Positions 1 through 9,100 of a stretch of 12,391 nucleotides of DNA are shown here, in pieces. The DNA comes from JBIKWN01 sp044376365 (GTDB taxonomy: Bacteria; Bdellovibrionota_C; UBA2361; JBIKWN01), in assembly GCA_044376365.1 (NCBI GenBank), contig JBILLA010000058.1, positions 1 to 12,391 on the forward strand. Direction: 5' to 3'. The translations under genes were made by a program, and so were the position numbers. Under the pieces are notes generated by a model. That model was not told the origin of the DNA. It saw only the letters and a program-made list of their open reading frames with translations, and searched no databases. Numbering within the stretch: position 1 is the stretch's first letter; the number at the start of each line of letters is the position of its first letter.

Positions 1-1935
1 ACTCGCCACAGCTTTTCACGGTCAAGTGAAGTGTGGCTCTTTGGTATTAGTGATAAGAGTGGACTGTGGCCCTTAGAAAAAGTGCGCAATTCCCTGCAAG
101 GCGACTGGATTGAACAGCCACAGCCAGGCTCCCCAATGGGAAAAGTGTTCCTTTCGATTGGAAAAGCCACAAGCTCAATCTCTGGTGTCGCTCATGGAGA
201 GCTTAATCTTGATCTCTTATCGCATCCCTGGAGTGGACAGCTACAAACCCAGTTTGACAATCTGTATCAATCATTTGATCTCTACTCGATACAGTCTCAA
301 CGTATAACGCTGCGCCTGACACGGTGCAGCTTAGATACAACCCTCACCACGCGCAGCTATACTTTTTCTTATCCCCTTGGGGCACATGATGTGCTCTCTA
401 TTTCCAATATCGATGGAACACCACTTCGAATTACTGCAAGCAGTACAGGTACAGGCTATACCATTGAAGGTACCGCAACACAGCTCCGCTTGAACAAAGA
501 AGGTGCTTCCCTAACACAACAGTTTCTTATTGCGATCTTTGGAACTTTTCTAATCTGTATCTTTGTCTTTTGCGTCCGTCATGGAAAAACCAATCAAGGA
601 TACCGATTCGTCGCAGCACTCGCTCTTGCAGTGATTGTTGGTATTGCGTGGTGGCTTGTCTTCTATCCGGCATTCATGAGCACCGATAGTCTTGAGCAAT
701 GGTTTCAAGCAATACAGCATCGATATGGCACAAGACATCCTCCACTCATGGGGATGATGATGCACTATGTACAATATATCGATGCAACACCTGCAACGTT
801 TTCACTGATACAATCAATTATGTGGTGGCTCAGTATCTATGCCCTTCTTGGGATACTCTGTCTATCACGCAAAGCTTGGTTGGCTGGTTGTGCAGTACTC
901 TCCCTCCATCCGGTGCTTTGGCACTATTCCGTCACACTTTGGAAAGATATCTGGATGACAATCTGCGTTTTGTGGGGTTTTTATTTCCTCATGCAAAGCA
1001 GATCAAAGATGCAGTACCGATGGTTCATACTTTCAACATGCTCATTCGCGCTTGCACTCTGTTTTCGTCACAATGCTTTTCCATTTGCACTGATTCCTGC
1101 ACTCGAATGCTTCTTTAATAGAAAACTTCTTTTTAGTTCTATGCACAGAGCTTCACGCGCAGCTCTGTGCATCTGTATCTGTGCGATATGCTTAATACCA
1201 TCGAAGCTTATTGAACATCTTCCAAATACCTATCCCGAGACCACACGGCTTGCTCCCCAACTGCTTGCACAATCCTTAGGTGCATACGTACAGCTCGATC
1301 CAACACATCCAGGGCGACAGAAGTTCCGTGAAGAATTCGACAGTATTTTTGGCTATGGCAAGCTCAATGAAGCACTTGAGCACTATGATTGCGCCGACTG
1401 GAGCTACCTTATCTTTCCTAAGTTCTCAAGCACTCCTATTCTTCACCGAGATCTTATCGTAGCGGAACAGGACTATGTGCTGAGTGCATTTATCAAAGTC
1501 CTCAAAGAATATCCTGTTCAGTGGTTACAACATAAGCTTTGTAACTTCCGCGCTTTTTTCTCTGGAAAAGTCGGATTAATTACACATCATGGTATTGATG
1601 CAAATTCGTTTGGCTTTGAACAAGTGAGCTTTTTTCCCAAAACTAAGTCTGTTGTGACCGATATAACAACATGGTTTAACACACATATCCTTGTACAACA
1701 TAAGTGTTATTGCTTACTGCTGATCTTTGCCCTCATCTGCGCGTACTACCAGCGAATTGATCGCATCATACCCCTTGCCGTTGGAGCACTAGGCTATATT
1801 GTTCCTTATCTTTTAATCGATAATACTCCCGAGTGGCGCTTCTTGCTGCCCACAGATATCTTAGCTTTATGCTGTGTCGTGATTGTCTATGATGTCTATC
1901 TTACAAAGAGCGTAAAGTCATCTCTACTTGAGTAA
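1..1935 (+). CDS. Polytopic membrane protein, DUF6020 / GT-C glycosyltransferase-like (5' end outside window)
   Basis: The reading frame is open from the first base and no stop precedes the GTG at 31, which also lacks a ribosome binding site, so the true start probably lies left of the window. Numbering from that GTG, residues 1-160 are soluble and beta-rich and probably face outside the membrane. From about residue 163 there are repeated hydrophobic segments to the C-terminus. Motifs include a short STDS loop (217-220) after a membrane segment, HPP (236-238), LWKD (303-306) and FRHNA (345-349). A loop Asp followed by KD and RHN motifs recalls the DUF6020 family of GT-C-like proteins, which are thought to use lipid-linked sugars, though donor and acceptor are unknown here. 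The gene ends inside the 3' end of rsmG, which runs toward it. It could instead be a polymer-assembly membrane protein without transferase activity. Confidence is high for the CDS and moderate for the family. Confidence 0.7.
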   Translation, partial: TRHSFSRSSEVWLFGISDKSGLWPLEKVRNSLQGDWIEQPQPGSPMGKVFLSIGKATSSISGVAHGELNLDLLSHPWSGQLQTQFDNLYQSFDLYSIQSQRITLRLTRCSLDTTLTTRSYTFSYPLGAHDVLSISNIDGTPLRITASSTGTGYTIEGTATQLRLNKEGASLTQQFLIAIFGTFLICIFVFCVRHGKTNQGYRFVAALALAVIVGIAWWLVFYPAFMSTDSLEQWFQAIQHRYGTRHPPLMGMMMHYVQYIDATPATFSLIQSIMWWLSIYALLGILCLSRKAWLAGCAVLSLHPVLWHYSVTLWKDIWMTICVLWGFYFLMQSRSKMQYRWFILSTCSFALALCFRHNAFPFALIPALECFFNRKLLFSSMHRASRAALCICICAICLIPSKLIEHLPNTYPETTRLAPQLLAQSLGAYVQLDPTHPGRQKFREEFDSIFGYGKLNEALEHYDCADWSYLIFPKFSSTPILHRDLIVAEQDYVLSAFIKVLKEYPVQWLQHKLCNFRAFFSGKVGLITHHGIDANSFGFEQVSFFPKTKSVVTDITTWFNTHILVQHKCYCLLLIFALICAYYQRIDRIIPLAVGALGYIVPYLLIDNTPEWRFLLPTDILALCCVVIVYDVYLTKSVKSSLLE

Positions 1936-2646
1936 TCCCAATTTTTTTGGTCGACGGGGATACGTCTGTGGTGTTGCTTGCTCTTTATGAGCACTAATAA
2001 CAAACCGTTCCTCTTCAAGAAAAGGAACTTTAACCTGATGTATCTGCATGGGACTGCTGCCAAGCAATGGCGCAAGGATATTCGCATCAGCAAGCTCTTC
2101 ATGTACTTTGGGGCCTTTCATTGCACAAACAGTACCACCTATCGCAAGGAACGGTATAGAGAGCTCTATAAGTGCTGGCAGCGCAGTCACCGCACGTGAG
2201 ATCACGCTATCAAATTGCTCACGCATCTGTGGCTCATGAGCAACGACTTCAGCTCTCGCATGACGAGCATGAACATTTTGTAGCCCTAAGCGATCAATAA
2301 CCATCATTAAAAACTGAATTCGCTTATCAAGAGCATCCAGTAATACAAACTCAGATGACGGCATTAAAATCGCAAGCACCATACCAGGAACACCAAGCCC
2401 AGTGCCAATATCAAGAATTCGTTGCGCTGTATGTTGTGAGAGTAATGGAATCAAAGTAGCAGCATCAAGCAAGTGGTGCGTGACAGCAGCATCACCTGTG
2501 ACGCGGGTCAAATTCAACGTTTGGTTTGTCTGTTCAACAAGGTTCCAATAAGCTATCAGCTGTTCCATACACGTTTCAGTGGTCGGAACTCCTAATTGCT
2601 CAAGACCTTGTTGTAGTTGCAAGAGCGCTTGTTCAGAAAAACTCAT
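1924..2646 (-). CDS. rsmG: 16S rRNA (guanine-N7) methyltransferase RsmG
   Basis: By family, RsmG (GidB) transfers a methyl group from S-adenosylmethionine to N7 of G527 (E. coli numbering) in 16S rRNA of the small ribosomal subunit. The 240-residue product has the family marks: a helical N-terminus with LNLTR (44-48), the SAM-binding DIGTG loop followed by GVPG (79-88), the LDALDKRIQFL segment (103-113), SRAV (150-153) and KGPK (177-180). Length matches the family. I chose the ATG at 2646 rather than an in-frame ATG at 2670. It overlaps the stop of the upstream methyltransferase as ATGA and has GAGG eight bases upstream, which suits translational coupling. The 2670 start would add eight residues read from the neighbour's coding end. 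The 3' end overlaps the convergent membrane-protein gene by 12 bases. RsmG is often beside gidA/mnmG or parAB; here it sits with lipid genes instead. Confidence 0.95.
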   Translation of the reverse strand: MSFSEQALLQLQQGLEQLGVPTTETCMEQLIAYWNLVEQTNQTLNLTRVTGDAAVTHHLLDAATLIPLLSQHTAQRILDIGTGLGVPGMVLAILMPSSEFVLLDALDKRIQFLMMVIDRLGLQNVHARHARAEVVAHEPQMREQFDSVISRAVTALPALIELSIPFLAIGGTVCAMKGPKVHEELADANILAPLLGSSPMQIHQVKVPFLEEERFVISAHKEQATPQTYPRRPKKLGLLK

Positions 2647-3860
2647 GGTGTCATCCTCGTACCAAGGCAAACAATTTTTTTATCAAAGAAACGTGTAAAG
2701 ATTGCAACGCCTCGCGGAGCATCTTCATCAAGACGACGTGTTGCCAGGCCAAGCTCTTTACGAAGCTGCTCTGGTTCCTCCTGAAAATTCGCTTTTTTCA
2801 ATTCAGTGCGTGAATCCCAGCCGCGCGCAGCAAATAATTTTTTTATATGTGAGAGCCGATACGGCTCAATTGCATCAATCAAGAATGCTTCAGCGACATG
2901 CTCAAGTCGATGGCGATGCTCATGGTAGTGTTCTACACTACAAACACCAAGCTTTCCTGGCTTCGGAAGCACTGCACATTCAGCGTCAGCAAAATATTGA
3001 TCGGAGCACTCTGCAGCAAGCAGTGCAGCATGCGGTTCAAGGATGACACAAGGGAGTACTGGCATATCAGTCAGATACGGATTGCTCTGATCAACGAACG
3101 CGTCAGTAAAAATATCAGTTGCGGTATCAAGAAGGCAAACTGTTGGGACGTGTGGTAAGTCAGTACCAGTGTTAATAAGAAGTTTTTCTTTACACTCTTT
3201 TTGGAAACCGATCCATTGTGCGTGCCATCCAGGATAAGCTGTTTTATTAGTCGGATTAATTTTAATCACAGCAGGCAGCAACGAAGTCGACATTAAAAGC
3301 GATAGCGGTGGTGAAAACTCTTCTGCTACTTTCGTGCGAGTACCATCATGAGAGCGCCGCATCGGGTCCGCCCACAACGCGGTACATCCATGGAAATCAG
3401 ATGATGTAAGGTAGTGCTCATACGATATTTCATGAATCGCCACATTGGTACAACCAGCAAGAGCAACATTACGACGGGCAAAAGCTGCATGGATAGGATC
3501 CGTATCTAAACAGACAACAGCGCGAACCCGCTTCGCAAGCTGTATCGTATCAAAGCCAAGTCCACAGCCAACTTCTAACACGGTATCCTCTGGACTAAAA
3601 AAACTTGCATGATGTTGCGCAATACGAGGATGCGTTCGCTGCTCAAGTCCGCGCTGAGTAAAATATCCTCTGGCAAGCTGTGGCAAATACGATACGACTT
3701 TATTGCGACTAAGAAAGACTTCCAAGCCAAGCTTACGATGCTCGGGATCAAAGTCTTTTGATTTTGCCAACTCAAGCGACAATGACGCATAAGGCGTGCG
3801 CTGTGATAGCACGTCAAGTGCATCACATACGGCATCAATCTGGGCGAAATCTAGCAGCAC
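2643..3860 (-). CDS. Class I SAM-dependent methyltransferase with THUMP-like C-terminal domain
   Basis: The 405-residue protein has an N-terminal helical part (1-90), a Rossmann methyltransferase core with motif I EVGCGLGFD (96-104), the acidic CLDTDP (117-122) after the second strand, ARRNVALAG (128-136), and DPMRR (165-169) where the family has a DPxRR motif. Its last 70 or so residues resemble the THUMP-like domain that ends a family of uncharacterised bacterial methyltransferases. By inference the substrate is RNA, since THUMP domains bind RNA and the next gene is the rRNA methyltransferase rsmG, with which it shares a 4-base ATGA overlap. The actual substrate is unknown. The start is a GTG at 3860; the frame stays open upstream to a TGA at 3918-3920 but has no ATG, GTG or TTG there. 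No Shine-Dalgarno sequence precedes it, and a candidate promoter places the transcript start almost on the GTG. Confidence 0.85.
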   Translation of the reverse strand: MLLDFAQIDAVCDALDVLSQRTPYASLSLELAKSKDFDPEHRKLGLEVFLSRNKVVSYLPQLARGYFTQRGLEQRTHPRIAQHHASFFSPEDTVLEVGCGLGFDTIQLAKRVRAVVCLDTDPIHAAFARRNVALAGCTNVAIHEISYEHYLTSSDFHGCTALWADPMRRSHDGTRTKVAEEFSPPLSLLMSTSLLPAVIKINPTNKTAYPGWHAQWIGFQKECKEKLLINTGTDLPHVPTVCLLDTATDIFTDAFVDQSNPYLTDMPVLPCVILEPHAALLAAECSDQYFADAECAVLPKPGKLGVCSVEHYHEHRHRLEHVAEAFLIDAIEPYRLSHIKKLFAARGWDSRTELKKANFQEEPEQLRKELGLATRRLDEDAPRGVAIFTRFFDKKIVCLGTRMTP

Positions 3861-3866
3861 AGAAGC

Positions 3867-3895
3867 AGTATATAGACAGGAGCAGCAGGCTGCAA
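3867..3895 (-). promoter_or_regulatory. Candidate sigma70-type promoter for the methyltransferase pair
   Basis: Read leftward, TTGCAG (3895-3890, three of six consensus bases) is followed after exactly 17 bases by TATACT (3872-3867, five of six). It lies between the hairpin after fabG and the GTG of the methyltransferase gene. Transcription would begin about at the GTG itself, implying a leaderless or nearly leaderless message. The -35 is weak, so this is a suggestion from spacing and position. Confidence 0.4.
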
Positions 3896-3925
3896 AAGCT
3901 TCATGAGCAAAAAATGCTCATGAAG
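3894..3925 (-). terminator. Hairpin terminator or attenuator after fabG
   Basis: A perfect 11-base inverted repeat (3899-3909 against 3915-3925) with a five-base loop starts five bases beyond the fabG stop. In the leftward transcript it is followed by C and then four U residues, a short tract. The stem is long but AU/GC mixed and the U tract is modest, so partial termination is likely. Its U tract overlaps the -35 element of the next promoter. Confidence 0.65.
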
Positions 3926-3930
3926 AGCAC

Positions 3931-4680
3931 TTACATGTGCATACCGCCATTAATACCGATAATTTGGCCTGTAATATAGGCAGCATCAGGACTTGCAAGG
4001 AAGCGGGTAAGAGCTGCTACTTCTTCTGCTTTACCGTATCGTGCAAGAGGAATGACTTTGAGGTGCTCTTCACGAAGCTTTTCATCAAGAGCTGCTGTCA
4101 TATCAGTTTCGATAAAACCTGGTGTAATCGCATTGACTGTAATATTGCGAGACGCTAACTCTTTTGCCATCGCTTTGGTTAAACCAATCAACCCAGCTTT
4201 AGAGGAAACATACGGTACTTGACCAGCATTGCCCATCTCAGCAACGACTGAGCTCATATTGATAATTCGACCGTAACGGCCCTTCATCATAATTTTTGCA
4301 GCAGCGCGCGCACAGTAAAAGGATCCATTGAGATTTGTTTCAAGCGTCTTATCCCAGTCCTCATTCTTCATGCGGACAAATAAACCATCACGAGAAATAC
4401 CAGCATTGTTCACAAGAATATCAAGTCGACCATGCTTTTCTTTGATAGCATCAAATGCAGTATCTACTGCTGCAGAATCTCCAACAAGAAACCCAGCAAG
4501 ACTTGCACTACCACCAGCTTGCTCACAAAGCGCTGCAACTTCTTCCGCTGCTGCTTGATTCGAAGCAAAGTTAATCACGACATGAGCACCTTCAGCAGCA
4601 AGTGCAAGAGAAATTGCTCTTCCAATACCGCGTGAACCACCAGTAACGATTGCGACTTGTCCTTGTAACGGCTTACTCAT
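3931..4680 (-). CDS. fabG: 3-oxoacyl-[acyl-carrier-protein] reductase FabG
   Basis: FabG reduces 3-oxoacyl-ACP to 3-hydroxyacyl-ACP with NADPH in each round of type II fatty-acid elongation, in the cytoplasm. The 249-residue protein is a classic short-chain dehydrogenase: TGGSRGIG nucleotide loop (13-20), NNAG (91-94), N116, and the catalytic Ser144, Tyr157 and Lys161, followed by ITPGFIETDM (185-194) as in true FabG proteins. Length is normal. The ATG at 4680 follows the plsX stop by one base, and an AAGGAGTG ribosome binding site lies inside the last plsX codons, about 12 bases upstream. It is the last gene of rpmF-plsX-fabG and is followed by a hairpin. fabH, fabD and acpP, often between plsX and fabG, are absent here. 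Other short-chain dehydrogenases look similar, but the C-terminal pattern and context favour FabG. Confidence 0.95.
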   Translation of the reverse strand: MSKPLQGQVAIVTGGSRGIGRAISLALAAEGAHVVINFASNQAAAEEVAALCEQAGGSASLAGFLVGDSAAVDTAFDAIKEKHGRLDILVNNAGISRDGLFVRMKNEDWDKTLETNLNGSFYCARAAAKIMMKGRYGRIINMSSVVAEMGNAGQVPYVSSKAGLIGLTKAMAKELASRNITVNAITPGFIETDMTAALDEKLREEHLKVIPLARYGKAEEVAALTRFLASPDAAYITGQIIGINGGMHM

Positions 4681-4681
4681 G

Positions 4682-5791
4682 TTATTTGATCACTCCTTTC
4701 TTTTTTTCAAAACGTTTACCAATACGATCAAAAAGCGCTTCGTTAAAGCTCTCTCCGACTTCATCAAGATGGGTCAATGCACCACCAAGCTTCTCAACTA
4801 AATCTCCATCAACTGATTTTTTAGCAACACGAATTGCATTCATAATGGCCCGTGCATTAGAGGATCCATGACAAATAATTGCCACATCACGCAGTCCCAA
4901 AAGTGGCGCCCCACCATAGGTAGACGGATCTAATTTCTCTTTAAAGAGGAGCTTAAACATTGGCTTCGCGAGCATCATTCCAAGCTTCCAACGGAATAAA
5001 CTTTGCGAAGTATAGTAGCGAAGCGAATCAAGGATTAGCTCTACTGCTCCTTCCATCGTCTTTAAAGTAATATTGCCGATGAATCCATCGCATACCACAA
5101 CATCGGCGATATCTTTACCAAGACCTCGACCTTCGATGTAGCCAACAAAATTAATAACTGGTAGCTCTGTTAATGCAGCATATGCAGCGCGCGTAATGTC
5201 ATTGCCTTTACTTGATTCAGTCCCATTTGAAAGGATTGCAACACGGGGATGTTCATAAAGGTTAATTGCTTTCGCATAGAACGTACCCATAAGTGCAAAC
5301 TGTACAAGTTGATGGGCATGGCAATCAGTATTTGCTCCGCTATCAAGAAGAATAGTTGGCTCTCGATCACCAACACGGGGAATTAAAGTCGCAATAGCAG
5401 GACGAGCAATACCAGGAAGCGTTCCCGATACAAAAAGACCAGCCGCCATAACAGCGCCTGTATTACCTGGGCTTACAACAGCACTGCCCTCACCTTTTCG
5501 AACGAGTTCAAAGGCAACACGAATTGAGGAATCAACTTTCCCACGGATAGCAGCAGATGGTGCATCATCCATGGTGATAACTTCAGTTGCGTTTTGTACA
5601 GTAATACCCGCTGTACCAGATGGGACAGGCTCGATGCCAAATTGTTTTAAGCAGGCAAGAAGTTCTGCTTCGACGCCAACGACAATCGATGAGATACCGA
5701 GCTCTCTAAATGCTCGAACTGCTCCTTCTAGAACAACGCTTGGGCCGAAATCTCCACCCATTGCGTCAACGACTATAGGTCGGTGGCTCAC
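4682..5791 (-). CDS. plsX: Phosphate acyltransferase PlsX
   Basis: PlsX converts acyl-ACP and inorganic phosphate to acyl-phosphate, the donor used by PlsY to start phospholipid synthesis; it is a peripheral membrane enzyme. The 369-residue protein carries VDAMGGDFGP at 8-17, the usual PlsX opening, then ITMDDAPSAAIRGK (73-86) and SPGNTGAVMA (108-117), and it is of normal length. The start is a GTG at 5791 that overlaps the rpmF stop as GTGA. No convincing Shine-Dalgarno sequence precedes it, so translation probably depends on ribosomes finishing rpmF. rpmF-plsX is a very widely conserved pair. The 3' end carries the ribosome binding site of fabG. Confidence 0.97.
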   Translation of the reverse strand: MSHRPIVVDAMGGDFGPSVVLEGAVRAFRELGISSIVVGVEAELLACLKQFGIEPVPSGTAGITVQNATEVITMDDAPSAAIRGKVDSSIRVAFELVRKGEGSAVVSPGNTGAVMAAGLFVSGTLPGIARPAIATLIPRVGDREPTILLDSGANTDCHAHQLVQFALMGTFYAKAINLYEHPRVAILSNGTESSKGNDITRAAYAALTELPVINFVGYIEGRGLGKDIADVVVCDGFIGNITLKTMEGAVELILDSLRYYTSQSLFRWKLGMMLAKPMFKLLFKEKLDPSTYGGAPLLGLRDVAIICHGSSNARAIMNAIRVAKKSVDGDLVEKLGGALTHLDEVGESFNEALFDRIGKRFEKKKGVIK

Positions 5792-5982
5792 GCAGCTGCT
5801 TGATTTTCTTTAGTCTTAAGAACTTGACGGCCTTTATAGTACCCACAGCTCAGGCAAACATGGTGAGGCAGTGATGGGTTACCACAATTAGGGCACGCAA
5901 CAGTTAAACGACTTGCAAGGAAGTCATGTGCGCGGCGCATATCTCTACGTGATCGGGATGTTCGTTTCTTTGGAACTGCCAT
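5788..5982 (-). CDS. rpmF: 50S ribosomal protein L32
   Basis: The 64-residue basic protein begins MAVPKKRTS, the L32 signature, and has a zinc-ribbon set of four cysteines: C30, C33, C43 and C46. It is thus the zinc-binding (C+) form. It is a structural protein of the large ribosomal subunit. The ATG at 5982 is fixed by the conserved N-terminus; the upstream sequence has only a weak purine stretch (GATAGAG) as a possible ribosome binding site. It is the first gene of the rpmF-plsX-fabG unit and overlaps plsX by four bases, linking ribosome and lipid production. Confidence 0.98.
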   Translation of the reverse strand: MAVPKKRTSRSRRDMRRAHDFLASRLTVACPNCGNPSLPHHVCLSCGYYKGRQVLKTKENQAAA

Positions 5983-6037
5983 GGGGGACTCTATCTTGTT
6001 TGAAAATCAATGGTTTAGTTAACTCTAAGAGCCCACA

Positions 6038-6066
6038 ATTACACCACATTTTAGCAATTTGCTCAA
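6038..6066 (-). promoter_or_regulatory. Extended -10 promoter for rpmF-plsX-fabG
   Basis: Leftward, TTGAGC (6066-6061, four of six) and TGTAAT (6043-6038, five of six) are separated by 17 bases, and the -10 is preceded by TGG, the extended -10 motif. It lies in the 124-base gap between the giant gene's stop and rpmF. The predicted start near 6031 gives a leader of about 48 bases. I see no hairpin terminator between the giant gene and this promoter, so read-through from upstream is also possible. Confidence 0.6.
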
Positions 6067-6106
6067 ACTACTGGCAGAATCCACGAAATATAATGATTTC
6101 CAATAG

Positions 6107-9100
6107 TTACAAATTCCCTACCAAGAGCTCAGCGGGCTCCTCAGCCTGGTTCACACCAAGCTTACGTGCAACAAAGCACTTATCTGCAGCAATGTCATAG
6201 CCATTAAATAGCAGTGCTGATTCTTGGACAAGTGGTACTGGCTTCTTTCCATGTACATACGTGTTCATCAAGTATGTCGAGATCTGTGGGCGGTTTGTTT
6301 GAGCGCGACTGCAACCATCACCCACGACAAGGATAGATGAGAAGCCTGCATCCTTGGCCCAGCTCTCGATATAATCGATAAGGCTCTCAACAAAAGATCC
6401 AACATCAGTATCGTTGAGGTAGTTTTGTGCGGGATTCAATCCTCTAATAACTACGACCCGCTCATTCGTTGCCTCCACTGTGGCAGGAATTAAAAGTGTT
6501 GCACCCAAAAGTTTTAAACCAACCTCAACACTTCCTTTCGAGAATATTAATGGAACAATTGTTGGGTTATTTTTTAATATATCATGCTGCCGTGACCAAC
6601 AGGCATTCGCTATATATCCAGATGCCTCGCCTAATAAAGAACGATTCGGATGGACAAAGATTTCTTCACCACTGAATGTTTTAGCTGCATTGAATCGATC
6701 GAGTTCATCACTAAAAATATTTGTCGCTATACAAGATTTTAAAAATCCAGTGAAAGCTTTTTTATCAAAGCCAATGCTCGGACTTACTTTCGAGGACCAT
6801 TCTTGTAAGATTTCATGATCAATAAAGTCTAGAAGCTGAGGTAGCATTTGATAAGTTATATTGGCTGCTCGCTGCTGTACAATCTCAGAAGGCACTTCTT
6901 GCGATTTCATTACTTCATGAAAACAAAGCTGGCGAACTAGTGGTGCTATAGCTGAAAGTTCACGCTTCGATAACCGTTTTGATACCAAAGCGGTAAAAAG
7001 CCCCTGTATATCATTCGCATTATGTATATCTTCAATCAAACTACCTAAAGAATTACATTGCTGGGTTAATCCCTTTTGCTTCGCAGGATCACTTGTCCCA
7101 AGCATGCCTTCAAAAGACTCCTTAAGGGTTGTAAGCTCAAAGAGCATAGACGCTTTCATGATATCGAATGCTTTCTCTGGAGCATATTCAAATGCGGTAC
7201 AGATATCCTTTAAATATTCCTGAATCTTTTTCTGTGCGTCTTCTGTCAGCGCAAAACTGTCAAGAGATTCTTGCGACAATTTTTGTACTTGAAGACTACC
7301 AGGTATCATATAGTCTGGCACTGGCTCTATTCCGACAGCTCCGCTGGCAAATTGCTGAATAATGACATCAATAGATGCACCACGAAACGATGCCTGTTGA
7401 TAATTCGTAAGGGCTGCAACAATCTCTTTCGTAATATCAGAGCTCTGAATGCCCTCACCCTGTATCAGGCTATTCATAACATCAGAAAGAATTTTTTTAA
7501 GCTGATGAATATCTTTGCGTCCATCCAAGTCTTTTGTAGCGCCGACCAAAGATCCTGATACAGTTTCATGATTATTGAGCTTACAGAAAGCATGAAAAAG
7601 CGTTGGATAAGACATAAATCCAAACTCTCGCATGTATAACAAGATATCATTGAGGTCTTCTCTTGAAGCCTGACGACCATTATCGCGTATCACACCACCA
7701 AGGAAGCGTACACAATCAAAAGCATCACGAGTCGCAAACCCCGATTTTGTAAAGATACGAATACGTTCGACTGCATCAATAATATCTGACTCAGTTTTCA
7801 ATCCACCAAACGCGCTATCGATAATTGCAAGTCCCCTATCAAGGGCAAATGGAGCACGCTCATTAAATTCATGTACAAAAGAGTCTAGATTCGTAAGCAC
7901 AGTATCCGAGACAAGTTGCAGATCGAGTCTTTTGAGTGCAGGAAGCATTCGTGCAACTGCTATTGGATCCGTTTTCGACTGCTCATGAATACGCTGTGGG
8001 AGTGTGTGCTCAAGGATTGCTTTGTTGTACCAGTGGTACAGGCTTTCAAGATCTGCAACCTCATTGCGTCTGTCTGCGCATGCCAGTAACGACTGATCAT
8101 AAAGACGTCCACCAGCACTGCGTACAAATTCACCAAGAATTGCCACCTGAGTGAGATCAGGCAATGGTCGCTGATTGTTATCCTTAAAAAATTCCGAAGT
8201 TATAAGACTCAGAATGTCAGTAGCAAGACGAGGCGCATCGCCAGCAATCGTAAAGCAATCCTCAACGAACTGTTGCATCGACATAAGGCCCTCAGGATGC
8301 TGTGAAAGCCATCGGGTCCAGGAATCTTTTTGAAAAAGCGTCTCATACAATGCCGCACGAGGATTGTCGTTTTGTCGTAGATCATGAATCGTTGTGAACA
8401 ATTGACGTAACTCATCAACAGCATGCGGATGCTTGTGATAATGTTGGTTTTTGTTGAAATGCTCAAGATCCTCATCAGTCAAAGAGGCGCTCTGATCGCT
8501 TAATGCAATCAAGCTGCCTGAGACATGCGCCATAGTTCGAAGCAGCACCTGATAAGGATTTTCTATGACGTTGGTTACAGCTGGAAACGTTCTACAAACG
8601 GTTTTAATCTTTTGGCAATCAGCTAAAAAAACATCAATATGATCTGGATTCTCACAAAGCACGGCTACAGTATCAGGGCTTAAAGCACGACTTGAGAGAA
8701 CTTCTATAAGGGCTTTAACGCGCGCCTCATTCGTATCTATTGTTGCAGCAAACTTGCACAACAGATCTTGGTTTTCTGGTTGAGAAAGATATTGTGAGAT
8801 TAGATTTCTATTGTTATTCGGCAGGGACTTACGAACGAAAGAATCAAGGAGCGACACACCCTCCACCAGTGCATCTATTCTTGATTGGGGTACATTGAGA
8901 ATCACAGCTACGTCACTACGGACTTCAGCAGAAAGATTATACTGAACGACAGTATCTTCATCGACAGCTACCCCACTGACCCGATTAGTTTTTTGCGCAA
9001 AAGAAAGGACTTCAAGTGCGAGCTCTTTCTTTTTTACCGCATCAAGAGACGGATCTTCTCGCAGGGCACGAATAAGGACTGGTGCATTACTTTGAATATC

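Noticed and set aside
699..1118. A 139-residue rightward open frame within the membrane-protein gene
   Set aside because: It is a frame-shifted shadow of a hydrophobic coding region whose own frame has clear motifs (HPP, LWKD, FRHNA).
2647..2670. Longer RsmG start at the upstream ATG (2670)
   Set aside because: The eight added residues are not family-like, and the ATG at 2646 has the ATGA overlap and a GAGG at proper distance.
2702..3046. A 114-residue rightward open frame opposite the THUMP-like methyltransferase
   Set aside because: It is antisense to a well-supported gene, and its composition follows the reverse complement of that gene's codons.
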